Positions 1-7,076 of a stretch of DNA of 22,130 nt are shown piece by piece; positions within the stretch are counted from its first letter, which is position 1, and each line of letters begins with the position of its first letter. The DNA comes from Christensenella sp. UBA3798 (lineage in GTDB: Bacteria; Bacillota; Clostridia; Christensenellales; CAG-1252), in NCBI GenBank assembly GCA_002368735.1, contig DFEQ01000007.1, positions 1-22,130 of the forward strand. Direction: 5' to 3'. A program made the position numbers and the translations under genes. A model generated the notes under the pieces. That model saw nothing but the letters and a program-made list of their open reading frames with translations, made no database searches and was not told where the DNA came from.

Positions 1-45
1 ATTCATATTCTCGGCGGCGAAAAAATGTCGGATAGAATGTGCTAA
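1..45 (+). CDS. HIT-family protein, C-terminal fragment (partial)
   Basis: Frame 1 reads IHILGGEKMSDRMC and then TAA at 43-45. The pattern H-x-H-I-L-G-G near the C-terminus is the end of the histidine-triad motif of HinT-like nucleotide phosphoramidases (family knowledge), which act on adenosine 5'-phosphoramidates in the cytosol. Only the last 14 codons are inside the window, so the fold, the length and the first histidines cannot be checked. As I recall, a HIT gene next to rpsU is a common arrangement in Clostridia, which supports the call. It is a short match and could be something else. Confidence 0.6.
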   Translation: MHILGGEKMSDRMC

Positions 46-51
46 AAATAA

Positions 52-80
52 TTGACAAGTATTTTTCAATGCAATAGAAT
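52..80 (+). promoter_or_regulatory. Sigma-A promoter of rpsU
   Basis: TTGACA at 52-57 and TAGAAT at 75-80 are separated by 17 bases, close to the vegetative consensus. Transcription should start near 87, giving a leader of about 40 bases before the GTG of rpsU. The promoter lies after the stop of the upstream HIT-like gene, so rpsU can be expressed on its own. Confidence 0.85.
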
Positions 81-127
81 TTATAAAGAAAATTAATATA
101 CCGTTTACGGAAGGTGGGTGAACAATA

Positions 128-310
128 GTGACTAATATCAAAGTTCGTGAGAATGAGTCGTTAGACAGCGCGATCAGACGTTTCAAGCGTCAGTGCACGA
201 AGGATGGCATCATCGGTGACATCAAGAAGAGAGAAGCGTATGAGAAGCCCAGCGTAAAGCGGAAGAAGAAGGAAGAGGCTGCTCGCAAGAGAAAGTCTTC
301 CAGAGACTGA
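128..310 (+). CDS. rpsU: 30S ribosomal protein bS21
   Basis: This 60-residue, strongly basic protein starts TNIKVRENESLDSAIRRFKR, the signature of bS21, and ends in a lysine/arginine-rich tail. It is a component of the small ribosomal subunit near the anti-Shine-Dalgarno end of 16S rRNA and matters for initiation. The length fits the Firmicutes family. The start is GTG at 128, preceded by an AAGGTGGG-type ribosome binding site at about 112-119. The gene has its own promoter (52-80) and its own terminator (317-350), so it is probably a single-gene transcript here. No yqeY-like gene follows. Confidence 0.97.
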   Translation: MTNIKVRENESLDSAIRRFKRQCTKDGIIGDIKKREAYEKPSVKRKKKEEAARKRKSSRD

Positions 311-316
311 TAAGTC

Positions 317-350
317 GGATCTCGGATATATCGTCCGAGATCCTTTTTTT
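317..350 (+). terminator. Rho-independent terminator of rpsU
   Basis: A perfect 10-bp stem, GGATCTCGGA (317-326) with TCCGAGATCC (334-343) and a 7-base loop, is followed by seven T (344-350). The T run supplies part of the stop codon of the opposing polymerase gene, whose TAA is read from 351 to 349. No A run precedes the stem, so it should work only in the plus direction. Confidence 0.95.
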
Positions 351-1581
351 ATTGCCGTTTGAATGGTTTTGTCTCTTCGTCGGCTTCCTCGTCCGTCCCT
401 TTTGGCAAATTGCCGCGGCGGATAACGTCATAGCCGTATTTATCGCGTATTTTGTCGATGCTTTTTTCGAGTCGGGTGTTTTTGCCCGCCGTGATCTCGT
501 CAACGAAGAGGGAGGTCGGCACGTAATCGTCAGCACCGATGAGATATATCGCCGTTACGGTAAGCGCACGAACGGGGAGGGAAGCGCCTTGTTTCCATAA
601 GTCATCCAATAGGCGCAATGCGTGGTTTTTGATGTCGGTTGCGGACGCCGTGGGGACCTCGACGCGCATCTGCTTTCCACGAGTGGTCATCGCGTTTGAC
701 TTGACGGCAAGATGCACGCCGCAAGCAAGGGTGTCGTGACGGCGCAGTCTGGTGGCAACACGTTCGGATAGGGCGGTGATAAGTCGGGCGCACTCTTCTC
801 GGGTGGTCAGATCCTTTTCGGCAGTAGAGCCGTTGCCGACGCTTTCGGGCTTTCGCGTTTCATAATATAGTTTTACGGGCGAGTCCTCCAAGCCGTTCGC
901 CCAGGCGTGAAGGGTAGAGCCCATCTTGCCGAGGCGCGAGGATAAAAGGTTCTCGTCCGCCTGCGCCAAATCACCTATCGTGCGTATCCCCACGGAGTGA
1001 AAGAAGGCGAGCGAGCCTGCGCCCACCATCAGGATGTCCTCTACGGGGAGGGGCCAAGCGATATTGCGATAATTCTCGTGTGATATTACGGTCTGGGCGT
1101 CGGGCTTTTTGTAGTCCGAGCCGAGCTTTGCAAATACTTTGGTAAAAGAAACGCCCACGCTGATGGTGATACCGAGTTCTTCACGCGCGCGACGACGCAA
1201 TTCCTCTGCGATGTGTTCGCTCGACCCGAATAGTTTGTGGCTCCCCGATACGTCCAGCCAGCATTCGTCCAGCCCGAAGCTTTCCACACGGTCGGTGTAG
1301 GAGGTGTATAGGGAATAAAGCGCCTTGGAATACTTGACGTAAGAGGAAAAGTCGGGCGGGAGCAAGACGAGGTCGGGGCAGTACTGCTTTGCCTCTCGGA
1401 TGGTCTGTCCGGTTTTGACGCCGAGGCGTTTTGCACCTTCGCTCTTCGCGAGGATGATGCCGTGACGCTTCTCCGGGTCACCGCATACGGCAAGATTCTT
1501 CCCCACGAGGGAAGGATCCTTTGCCATCTCGACAGAGGCGTAGAAGTTATTCGCGTCGCAATGCAAAATATTCTCGTCCAT
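349..1581 (-). CDS. Y-family DNA polymerase (DinB/Pol IV-like)
   Basis: This 410-residue protein is a Y-family translesion polymerase. The N-terminus carries HCDANNFYASVE, with catalytic Asp9 and Tyr14 at the steric-gate position (Phe13 in E. coli Pol IV). FGLDECWLDVSG holds the second metal site, Asp105-Glu106. The little-finger domain fills the C-terminal part. The NNFYASVE and LDECWLDV variants are typical of a clostridial subgroup related to DinB, not of classical Pol IV, so I give no symbol. The last 20 residues are charged and show no obvious beta-clamp motif (QxxLF type). It is encoded alone, convergent with rpsU and divergent from the galU-like gene. ATG at 1581 has a modest GAGAG site and an extended -10 promoter. 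I see no clear LexA box. Confidence 0.9.
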   Translation of the reverse strand: MDENILHCDANNFYASVEMAKDPSLVGKNLAVCGDPEKRHGIILAKSEGAKRLGVKTGQTIREAKQYCPDLVLLPPDFSSYVKYSKALYSLYTSYTDRVESFGLDECWLDVSGSHKLFGSSEHIAEELRRRAREELGITISVGVSFTKVFAKLGSDYKKPDAQTVISHENYRNIAWPLPVEDILMVGAGSLAFFHSVGIRTIGDLAQADENLLSSRLGKMGSTLHAWANGLEDSPVKLYYETRKPESVGNGSTAEKDLTTREECARLITALSERVATRLRRHDTLACGVHLAVKSNAMTTRGKQMRVEVPTASATDIKNHALRLLDDLWKQGASLPVRALTVTAIYLIGADDYVPTSLFVDEITAGKNTRLEKSIDKIRDKYGYDVIRRGNLPKGTDEEADEETKPFKRQ

Positions 1582-1613
1582 ATCGCTCTCGAAAGAATGC
1601 TTTTCTCGGTAAT

Positions 1614-1622
1614 ATTATAACA
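1614..1622 (-). promoter_or_regulatory. Extended -10 promoter of the Y-family polymerase
   Basis: Reading the minus strand from 1622, the sequence is TG-T-TATAAT, a perfect extended -10 element. A -35 box is poor (about TTAATC), as is usual for extended -10 promoters. Transcription would start near 1607 and leave a leader of about 25 bases. Confidence 0.6.
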
Positions 1623-1652
1623 TACTATTTAATAAAGATTAAATATTGTTTC

Positions 1653-1681
1653 TTGATTTTTTTGCGTTTGAAGTCTATAAT
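1653..1681 (+). promoter_or_regulatory. Sigma-A promoter of the galU-mcsA-mcsB-clpC operon
   Basis: TTGATT (1653-1658) and TATAAT (1676-1681) are separated by 17 bases. The start point should be near A1688, only 11 bases before the ATG. The leader would then begin with the ribosome binding site itself (AGGAG at 1688-1692, then six bases to the ATG). No CtsR heptad repeat (GGTCAAA type) and no CIRCE element is visible around it. Confidence 0.7.
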
Positions 1682-1698
1682 ATAAGGAGGAGAAAAGT

Positions 1699-2505
1699 AT
1701 GTCTCTGAAAGCGGTCGTCCTTGCCGCGGGAAGGGGTTCTCGGCTGTGCCCGCTGACCCCGTTTATCCCCAAGGAAATGCTGCCCGTAGAGGGCTTGCCT
1801 GTCATTCATCACGTTTTGACGGAACTCGTCTCGGCGGGGGTCAAAAAGGTGCTAGTCGTTCTCTCCGAAGGGAAAGAAGTCATCCGCGATTACTTGACCT
1901 TGCGGATGATCCCAAAGGGGGAGGATGCTAGACGTCTGTCCGAAGAGCGAGAAAGGACGCTCTCTGCGCTGGATATCTCCTTCGCTATGCAGAAGGAGCT
2001 CCTGGGAACGGCGCACGCCATCGGGCTGGCGTCCTCCTTTATGGGGAACGATAACTTGCTCGTCGCCTATCCCGACGACCTAATGTACGACCCTTCGTCG
2101 CATAGAGTCATCTATGAGCCGACGCGCAAAATGATCGAATTATCCGCCCAAACGGGGGATAGCATTGTGCTCGCCGACGAGATAGACGGCAAGAATGCGC
2201 ACAACTACGGCGTTTTGCGCTTATGCGCGCGCGATGAGGTCTCTCGCGTTAAAGATATCGAGGAAAAGCCCCTTGACTACCGCGAAGATAAAGCGCATAT
2301 CCTCATCGGTAGGATGGTGATCACCCCTCGTGTGATGGAGAGCATACCTCGCCACCGCATGACGGACGGAGAAGGCATCATCCCCGCACTCAGAGAGGAG
2401 TCGGCGAAAGAGCGACTGACGGCGCTCGTATATAAAGGAAACAGGTTTGACCTCGGCTCGCATCAAGGCTATAAAGAGTTGCTGCGACGCACGTTGAAAG
2501 AATAA
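1699..2505 (+). CDS. galU: GalU-like UTP-glucose-1-phosphate uridylyltransferase
   Basis: This is a 268-residue sugar nucleotidyltransferase. The N-terminal LAAGRGSRLCPLTPFIPKEM is the nucleotide-binding signature (G-x-G-[ST]-R, then P-K-E-M-L-P) and is closest to the GalU group. GalU makes UDP-glucose from UTP and glucose-1-phosphate. AYPDD near residues 128-132 matches the metal-binding DD region, and FDLGSHQGYKELL matches the GalU C-terminal D-x-G-x-x-x-G-Y element. It is about 25 residues shorter than usual GalU, so another acceptor specificity is possible. It starts at ATG 1699 after GGAGG and ends 9 bases before mcsA. It occupies the place ctsR usually has ahead of mcsA-mcsB-clpC. Confidence 0.75.
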   Translation: MSLKAVVLAAGRGSRLCPLTPFIPKEMLPVEGLPVIHHVLTELVSAGVKKVLVVLSEGKEVIRDYLTLRMIPKGEDARRLSEERERTLSALDISFAMQKELLGTAHAIGLASSFMGNDNLLVAYPDDLMYDPSSHRVIYEPTRKMIELSAQTGDSIVLADEIDGKNAHNYGVLRLCARDEVSRVKDIEEKPLDYREDKAHILIGRMVITPRVMESIPRHRMTDGEGIIPALREESAKERLTALVYKGNRFDLGSHQGYKELLRRTLKE

Positions 2506-2514
2506 GAAAAGGAT

Positions 2515-2976
2515 ATGGAAAAAGAGCTTTGTCAAATATGCAAACATAGGATAGCGGAGCATCGCTTCGTGCGTGTTGTAGGCGGGGTAGAGACCACCTA
2601 CAGCATCTGTTCGCATTGTAAGGCTCTGATGGATAATAAGTATCGCGAACTGCAAGAAGAGGCGGCGCGTAAAGCCGTCCCGCCCGAGATGCGCGTTTGC
2701 TCGGTGTGCGGCTCCACCTTGCAGAGCTTTTCCGAGACCGGCGTGCTTGGCTGTGAAAACTGCTATCACGTCTTTGACGACTATTTGATAGAGTACATTC
2801 GCGGCTATCACGGCGCCGTTACGCACGTGGGTATGGACGCCACTGCGGTGCCTCCCGACGTGGAGGCTTTGTTCAAGGAGCTTGCCGACCTCATCGCCAA
2901 GGAAGAGTATGAAAAAGCACAAGCGCTCAACGACAAGATAAAACGTCTGATGGGAGGCGGAGATGATAGACTATAA
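2515..2976 (+). CDS. mcsA: McsA, zinc-binding activator of the McsB arginine kinase
   Basis: This 153-residue protein has four CxxC pairs: CQIC (residues 6-9), CSHC (about 32-35), CSVC (about 62-65) and CENC (about 79-82). Two zinc-binding modules are expected from them. A UVR-type helix lies at the C-terminus (KELADLIAKEEYEKAQALND). This order is that of McsA, which activates the McsB kinase and helps deliver it to ClpC. The length is slightly below the usual 170-185. The gene begins 9 bases after the galU-like gene behind AAAGGA and overlaps mcsB by 14 bases, which suggests coupled translation. Confidence 0.93.
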   Translation: MEKELCQICKHRIAEHRFVRVVGGVETTYSICSHCKALMDNKYRELQEEAARKAVPPEMRVCSVCGSTLQSFSETGVLGCENCYHVFDDYLIEYIRGYHGAVTHVGMDATAVPPDVEALFKELADLIAKEEYEKAQALNDKIKRLMGGGDDRL

Positions 2977-3952
2977 CGTAATTTCGTCACGCGTCCGTCT
3001 TGCGCGTAATTTAATGGGGGTAAAATTCCCCTCCAGGATAACTCCCGAAGAAGTCACGGTGGTGGAAAAAGCCGCGCTCTTTGCCGCAAAGCAACTCTAC
3101 GACGTGGGCTTTTATCGCATCGCAGACCTTAAACGCTCGGATATCGAGTATTTGGTGGAAGGGCACTTTATCAGTAAAATGCTCGCTACCGCTCCCTACG
3201 CGTCATTGATACTGTCCAAAGACAAGAAAATGTCTATCATGCTCCAAGAGGAGGATCACGTGCGCGCGCAATACATTCTATCGAGACTTGCGCTGAAAGA
3301 ATGCTTTGATGCGGTAAAGGAATACGACTTATCGCTTCGCGGGGCGGCGCACCTTGCCTACGATAAGCAACTCGGATATCTGACGGCTTGTCCCACTAAC
3401 GTCGGCACGGCCATGCGCGCGTCGGTGATGATGTTTCTCCCCGCGCTCTCCATGACGGGAAGGGTGGGCGAGCTTGAAAAGGAGCTGAAGAGCGCAGGTC
3501 TGACGATTCGCGGCGCCCTCGGGGAGGGAAGCAAGGCAGATGGGTATCGCTATCAGATATCCAATGCCATTTCTTTAGGTGTGGTCGAGGAGACCATCCT
3601 CAACCGCGTGGAGTCTGCAGTCCAAAGGATAAAGCAGATAGAACTCGATACCTTGGACGCATACTACGCGTCTGACCGTTTGCACTTGGAGGATAACGTG
3701 ATGCGTTCCTCCGCCGTGCTTCGTTCGGCAAAACTGATATCTCAGGAAGAGCTCGAATCGTTATTGGTATACGAAAAGATCGGCGTCTTGCTTGGATTGA
3801 CCGAGGGAAACGACAACATCAATTTGGACGAGCTCTCGCTACTATGCAAGCAGTCTTCGCTGAGTCGCTTGACGGGAGTAGCTCCCGGCGTCGAGCTTGA
3901 TGCCAAGCGCGCCCAAACCATACAAAAGGCAATTACCGGAAAGGAGGAATAA
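2963..3952 (+). CDS. mcsB: McsB protein arginine kinase
   Basis: This 329-residue protein belongs to the phosphagen-kinase fold. SSRVRLARN (residues 8-16) is the arginine-rich ATP-phosphate loop, EEDHVR (about 96-101) the substrate loop, and CPTNVGT (143-149) the conserved cysteine segment. LGEGSKADGYRYQISN (186-201) is a further McsB hallmark. McsB phosphorylates arginines on damaged proteins so that ClpC-ClpP degrades them. The protein starts almost at SSRVRLARN, so it lacks about 20-25 residues found before this motif in Bacillus McsB. The C-terminal RDxxRA motif that contributes to the allosteric phosphoarginine site reads LDAKRA here, without the first Arg. It overlaps mcsA by 14 bases and ends 4 bases before clpC. 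Confidence 0.93.
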   Translation: MIDYNVISSRVRLARNLMGVKFPSRITPEEVTVVEKAALFAAKQLYDVGFYRIADLKRSDIEYLVEGHFISKMLATAPYASLILSKDKKMSIMLQEEDHVRAQYILSRLALKECFDAVKEYDLSLRGAAHLAYDKQLGYLTACPTNVGTAMRASVMMFLPALSMTGRVGELEKELKSAGLTIRGALGEGSKADGYRYQISNAISLGVVEETILNRVESAVQRIKQIELDTLDAYYASDRLHLEDNVMRSSAVLRSAKLISQEELESLLVYEKIGVLLGLTEGNDNINLDELSLLCKQSSLSRLTGVAPGVELDAKRAQTIQKAITGKEE

Positions 3953-3956
3953 AAGT

Positions 3957-6458
3957 ATGTTTTATAATTTCTCAAACGAAGCGGAACAAGTAGTGGAATA
4001 CGCTACCAAATTAGCCTCTCGCTCGGGAGGTCTCATCGCAACTGAGCACTTACTGGCAGGCGTGCTCGAAGTAGATACAAACCTTGCGGAAAAGATGAAG
4101 GCATACGGAATGCCGTCGGGCGCCATTGCGCGTTTTATCGATTTTAATAATGCGCGCGTTAGCACGATACGTATCTCTAACAATGCGAGCATGGTCTTCC
4201 GCCTTGCGCAGATGCTTGCCGAGAAGATGAATTCGGACAAGGTCTATCCTTTGCACATCTTCCTTGCCATCTTGCGTACCCCTTGCCGCGCTCGCAGCAT
4301 CATCGAATCCTATAATATCTTGTCTTCGACGCTCTTTGCAGAGCTTGCGGGCGAGCAGTCCGATGCTGCCGGAAACGAGCGCGCGGATGCTCCCGAAGAC
4401 GATATCTTTTCGGGTATGGAGCGCTTTTTCAGAGGGCTTACGGATCAGGAAGGAAAGCAGAGCGGCGAGCCTCGCACCGGTCAAAATCACGGCGGGAAGA
4501 AGGGCTCCGATCTTGAGGAAGCCTTGAAGGGTATCGGTGAAGACCTTACCGCAAAGGCAAGGGCGAATAAGCTGGACCCTGTCATCGGCAGGAAAAACGA
4601 GATAGAGAGGATCATTCAGATACTGTCGCGCAGGACAAAGAACAATCCCGTCTTGATAGGCGAACCAGGTGTGGGCAAGACGGCTATCGTTGAGGGGCTC
4701 GCGCAGGCTATCGTTTCGGGCAACGTTCCCGAGACCTTGAAGGATAAAAGGATATTCACCTTGGACATCTCAAGCGTCGTTGCGGGAACGAAGTATCGCG
4801 GCGAGTTTGAGGAAAAACTCAAAAACGCCATAGGCGCCATCAAGGAGGCAGGCGACGTCATCATCTTTATCGATGAGATACACATGATAGTGGGCGCGGG
4901 CGCAGGAAGCGAAAGCTCGATGGATGCGGCAAACATCTTGAAGCCGATGCTCGCGCGCGGAGAGCTGCAGGTGGTAGGCGCGACTACGCTTGAAGAGTAT
5001 CGTAAGAATATCGAAAAGGACGCCGCGCTCGAGCGTAGGTTCCAGCCCATCATGGTGGACCCGCCTTCGGTGGAAGATACCATCACCATTTTAAAGGGAC
5101 TGCGCAACAAGTATGAGGAACATCATAAAGTGAAAATAACCGACGAGTCCTTGACCGCCGCCGCCGTTCTATCCGACAGGTATATCAGCGACCGTTTCTT
5201 GCCCGATAAGGCGATAGACCTCATCGACGAAGCCGCCAGTCGCAAGAGGATGCTGAACTTTACCGTACCCGATTCCATCAACGCGATGGAGACCAAGATC
5301 GCCGCGCTGGAAACGGAGATAAAACAGCACGTCGCAAGGGAAGAATTCGACCTTGCCGCTCAACTTAAAAAGGAAAAGGAAGAACTCATCATGAAACTCT
5401 CAAAGAGTAAATTGAATTGGTCCTCCGAAGTAAGCGCATCCGAGCTGGTCATCACCGAGCAGGATATCGCCGAGATAGTCTCCAAGTGGACGGGCATCCC
5501 GGTAGTGAAATTGACCGAGGCGGAAGCCTCCAAACTCATGAACCTTGAAAAGGAGCTCTCCAAGCGAGTGGTCGGGCAGACCGAAGCTATCTCCGCATTG
5601 GCTCGCGCCATCCGTCGTGCGAGGGCGGGGCTTGGCGACCCCAAGAGGCCGATAGGTTCCTTTATCTTCATGGGCCCGACAGGCGTGGGAAAGACTGAGC
5701 TTTGCAAGGCGCTTGCGGAGGCAATGTTCGGGGATGAAAACAACATAGTTCGTATCGATATGAGCGAATATATGGACAAGGTATCGGTCTCTAAGCTCAC
5801 AGGTTCCGCGCCCGGGTACGTAGGTTATGAGGACGGCGGGCAACTCACTGAAAAAATCAGAAGGAAGCCTTATTCCGTCGTGCTTTTCGACGAGATAGAA
5901 AAGGCGCATCCCGACGTTTTCAACATCCTTTTGCAGATACTGGATGACGGCAGGCTGACTGACAGTCACGGCAGGACGGTCAGTTTCAAGAATACCATCA
6001 TTATTATGACATCCAACGTGGGCGCAGACGTCGGAAAGCGCACAAAACACCTCGGGTTCGGCTCACAGGACGACTATGAGAGCGAGCGCGAAAAACATAT
6101 CGACGCGCTGCGCGCCATCATGCGTCCCGAATTCATCAACCGCCTTGATGATATCATTGTTTTCCACTCGCTAACGGAGGAGAATATTTCCCAAATTGCC
6201 GAGATAATGCTTGGCTCTCTGCAGAAGAGATTGGACGACAAAAATATAAGGATAGTATTGACGGAAGAGGCAAAAAAGTTTATTATTAAAAGGGGAACAA
6301 ACGTGGAATACGGGGCGCGTCCTTTGCGCCGTACCGTCGAGCGTTTGCTCGAAGACGCATTGTCGGAAAAACTTCTTCTCGGCGAGATAGCGATAGGAGA
6401 TACCGTTACGGTCGACTACGAGGGAGGAGAGGAATTGACGTTCCGCAAGAGCGCATAA
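3957..6458 (+). CDS. clpC: ClpC AAA+ unfoldase, ATPase subunit of ClpCP
   Basis: The protein has 833 residues. An N-domain (about 1-145, two Clp_N repeats beginning FYNFSNEAEQ) is followed by a polar linker. The first AAA+ module has Walker A GEPGVGKT at 235-242. A middle region carries a UVR-like coiled coil (around AREEFDLAAQLKKEKEEL). The second AAA+ module has Walker A GPTGVGKT at 573-580. A loop with LGFG after the second Walker B region fits the ClpP-binding loop of ClpC, so it should work with ClpP. It degrades McsB-marked proteins. I chose ATG 3957 because AAGGAGG (3941-3947) lies at the right distance and the product then begins with the conserved N-domain. A longer in-frame extension to 3897 would run inside mcsB and has no homologous sequence. 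Confidence 0.96.
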   Translation: MFYNFSNEAEQVVEYATKLASRSGGLIATEHLLAGVLEVDTNLAEKMKAYGMPSGAIARFIDFNNARVSTIRISNNASMVFRLAQMLAEKMNSDKVYPLHIFLAILRTPCRARSIIESYNILSSTLFAELAGEQSDAAGNERADAPEDDIFSGMERFFRGLTDQEGKQSGEPRTGQNHGGKKGSDLEEALKGIGEDLTAKARANKLDPVIGRKNEIERIIQILSRRTKNNPVLIGEPGVGKTAIVEGLAQAIVSGNVPETLKDKRIFTLDISSVVAGTKYRGEFEEKLKNAIGAIKEAGDVIIFIDEIHMIVGAGAGSESSMDAANILKPMLARGELQVVGATTLEEYRKNIEKDAALERRFQPIMVDPPSVEDTITILKGLRNKYEEHHKVKITDESLTAAAVLSDRYISDRFLPDKAIDLIDEAASRKRMLNFTVPDSINAMETKIAALETEIKQHVAREEFDLAAQLKKEKEELIMKLSKSKLNWSSEVSASELVITEQDIAEIVSKWTGIPVVKLTEAEASKLMNLEKELSKRVVGQTEAISALARAIRRARAGLGDPKRPIGSFIFMGPTGVGKTELCKALAEAMFGDENNIVRIDMSEYMDKVSVSKLTGSAPGYVGYEDGGQLTEKIRRKPYSVVLFDEIEKAHPDVFNILLQILDDGRLTDSHGRTVSFKNTIIIMTSNVGADVGKRTKHLGFGSQDDYESEREKHIDALRAIMRPEFINRLDDIIVFHSLTEENISQIAEIMLGSLQKRLDDKNIRIVLTEEAKKFIIKRGTNVEYGARPLRRTVERLLEDALSEKLLLGEIAIGDTVTVDYEGGEELTFRKSA

Positions 6459-6460
6459 TG

Positions 6461-6487
6461 ATATATTCGTCCTTAGGACGTATATAT
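6461..6487 (+). other. Imperfect hairpin between clpC and hpf
   Basis: CGTCC (6468-6472) pairs with GGACG (6476-6480) around a 3-base loop. After one T-T mismatch the stem continues with six A-T pairs (6461-6466 with 6482-6487). No T run follows, so it is not a standard terminator. It sits 12 bases before the GGAGG region of hpf and may be an mRNA processing or stability element. This is inference. Confidence 0.4.
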
Positions 6488-6511
6488 AAATCACAATAAA
6501 GGAGGCTTATT

Positions 6512-7057
6512 ATGAGAATCGACATTGTGGGTAAAAACTATTCGGTGAGTGACAAACTTGACGATATCATCCGCAGAAAGGCTGAGAGGCTGGACCGCTT
6601 CTTCTCCGACGACGTCACCGCTCGCGTGGTGTGTAAAGAAGAGCACAAAGGAAGGTATACCCTCGAAGTGACCATCATCGTGGATGGCGCGGTCATTCGC
6701 AGTGAAGAGACCAGCGACAATATGTACAGCAATATCGATGTCGTTATCCCCAAGATCGACAGACAGATCCGTAAGCATAGAACGAGATTGAATAAGAAGA
6801 TCAAGGACAGCTACTTCAACTTTAGCGCCGCGGAAGCGGAGGCTATCGAGATGGCAGACCCGCAGGAAGCGGAGATCCCGGTCATCGTAAAGACCAAGAA
6901 GTTCGAGCTATTGCCGATGAGCGTAGAGGAAGCCATCGAGCAGATGGATCTCCTCGAAAACAAATTTTTCGTCTATCTCAACCCCACGACGGGCAAAGTA
7001 AATATCGTGTACAGGAGGTATGATGAGACTATCGGTCTTATCGAGCCGCAGTACTAA
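6512..7057 (+). CDS. hpf: Long-form ribosome hibernation promoting factor
   Basis: This 181-residue protein has the HPF/YfiA beta-alpha-beta-beta-beta-alpha domain at about 1-100 (MRIDIVGKNYSVSDKLDDII) and a C-terminal dimerisation domain at about 125-181 (VKTKKFELLPMSVEEAIEQM, then LNPTTGKVNIVYRRYDETIG). Long HPF binds the 30S decoding region and dimerises ribosomes into inactive 100S particles in stationary phase. The length is normal for Firmicutes. The ATG follows AAAGGAGG at good spacing. It lies 53 bases after clpC and 19 before pgi. No strong promoter of its own is visible, so it may be read through from clpC. Confidence 0.96.
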   Translation: MRIDIVGKNYSVSDKLDDIIRRKAERLDRFFSDDVTARVVCKEEHKGRYTLEVTIIVDGAVIRSEETSDNMYSNIDVVIPKIDRQIRKHRTRLNKKIKDSYFNFSAAEAEAIEMADPQEAEIPVIVKTKKFELLPMSVEEAIEQMDLLENKFFVYLNPTTGKVNIVYRRYDETIGLIEPQY

Positions 7058-7076
7058 AAAGGAGAAAACAGAATAT

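Noticed and set aside
1582..1612. Short inverted repeat GAAAG/CTTTTC upstream of the Y-family polymerase as a LexA operator.
   Set aside because: It does not match the Gram-positive LexA consensus CGAAC-N4-GTTCG and is imperfect and short.
1620..1698. TTTGCGTTTGAAG stretch as a CtsR operator.
   Set aside because: It lacks the tandem TTTGACC heptads with the proper spacing.
3897..3956. Longer N-terminus for ClpC starting within mcsB.
   Set aside because: The added 20 residues are unconserved. AAGGAGG at 3941-3947 points to ATG 3957, where the Clp_N domain begins.
6435..6467. TTGACG followed by TATATT as a separate hpf promoter.
   Set aside because: The spacer to TATATT is about 21 bases, and the closer -10 candidates match poorly.
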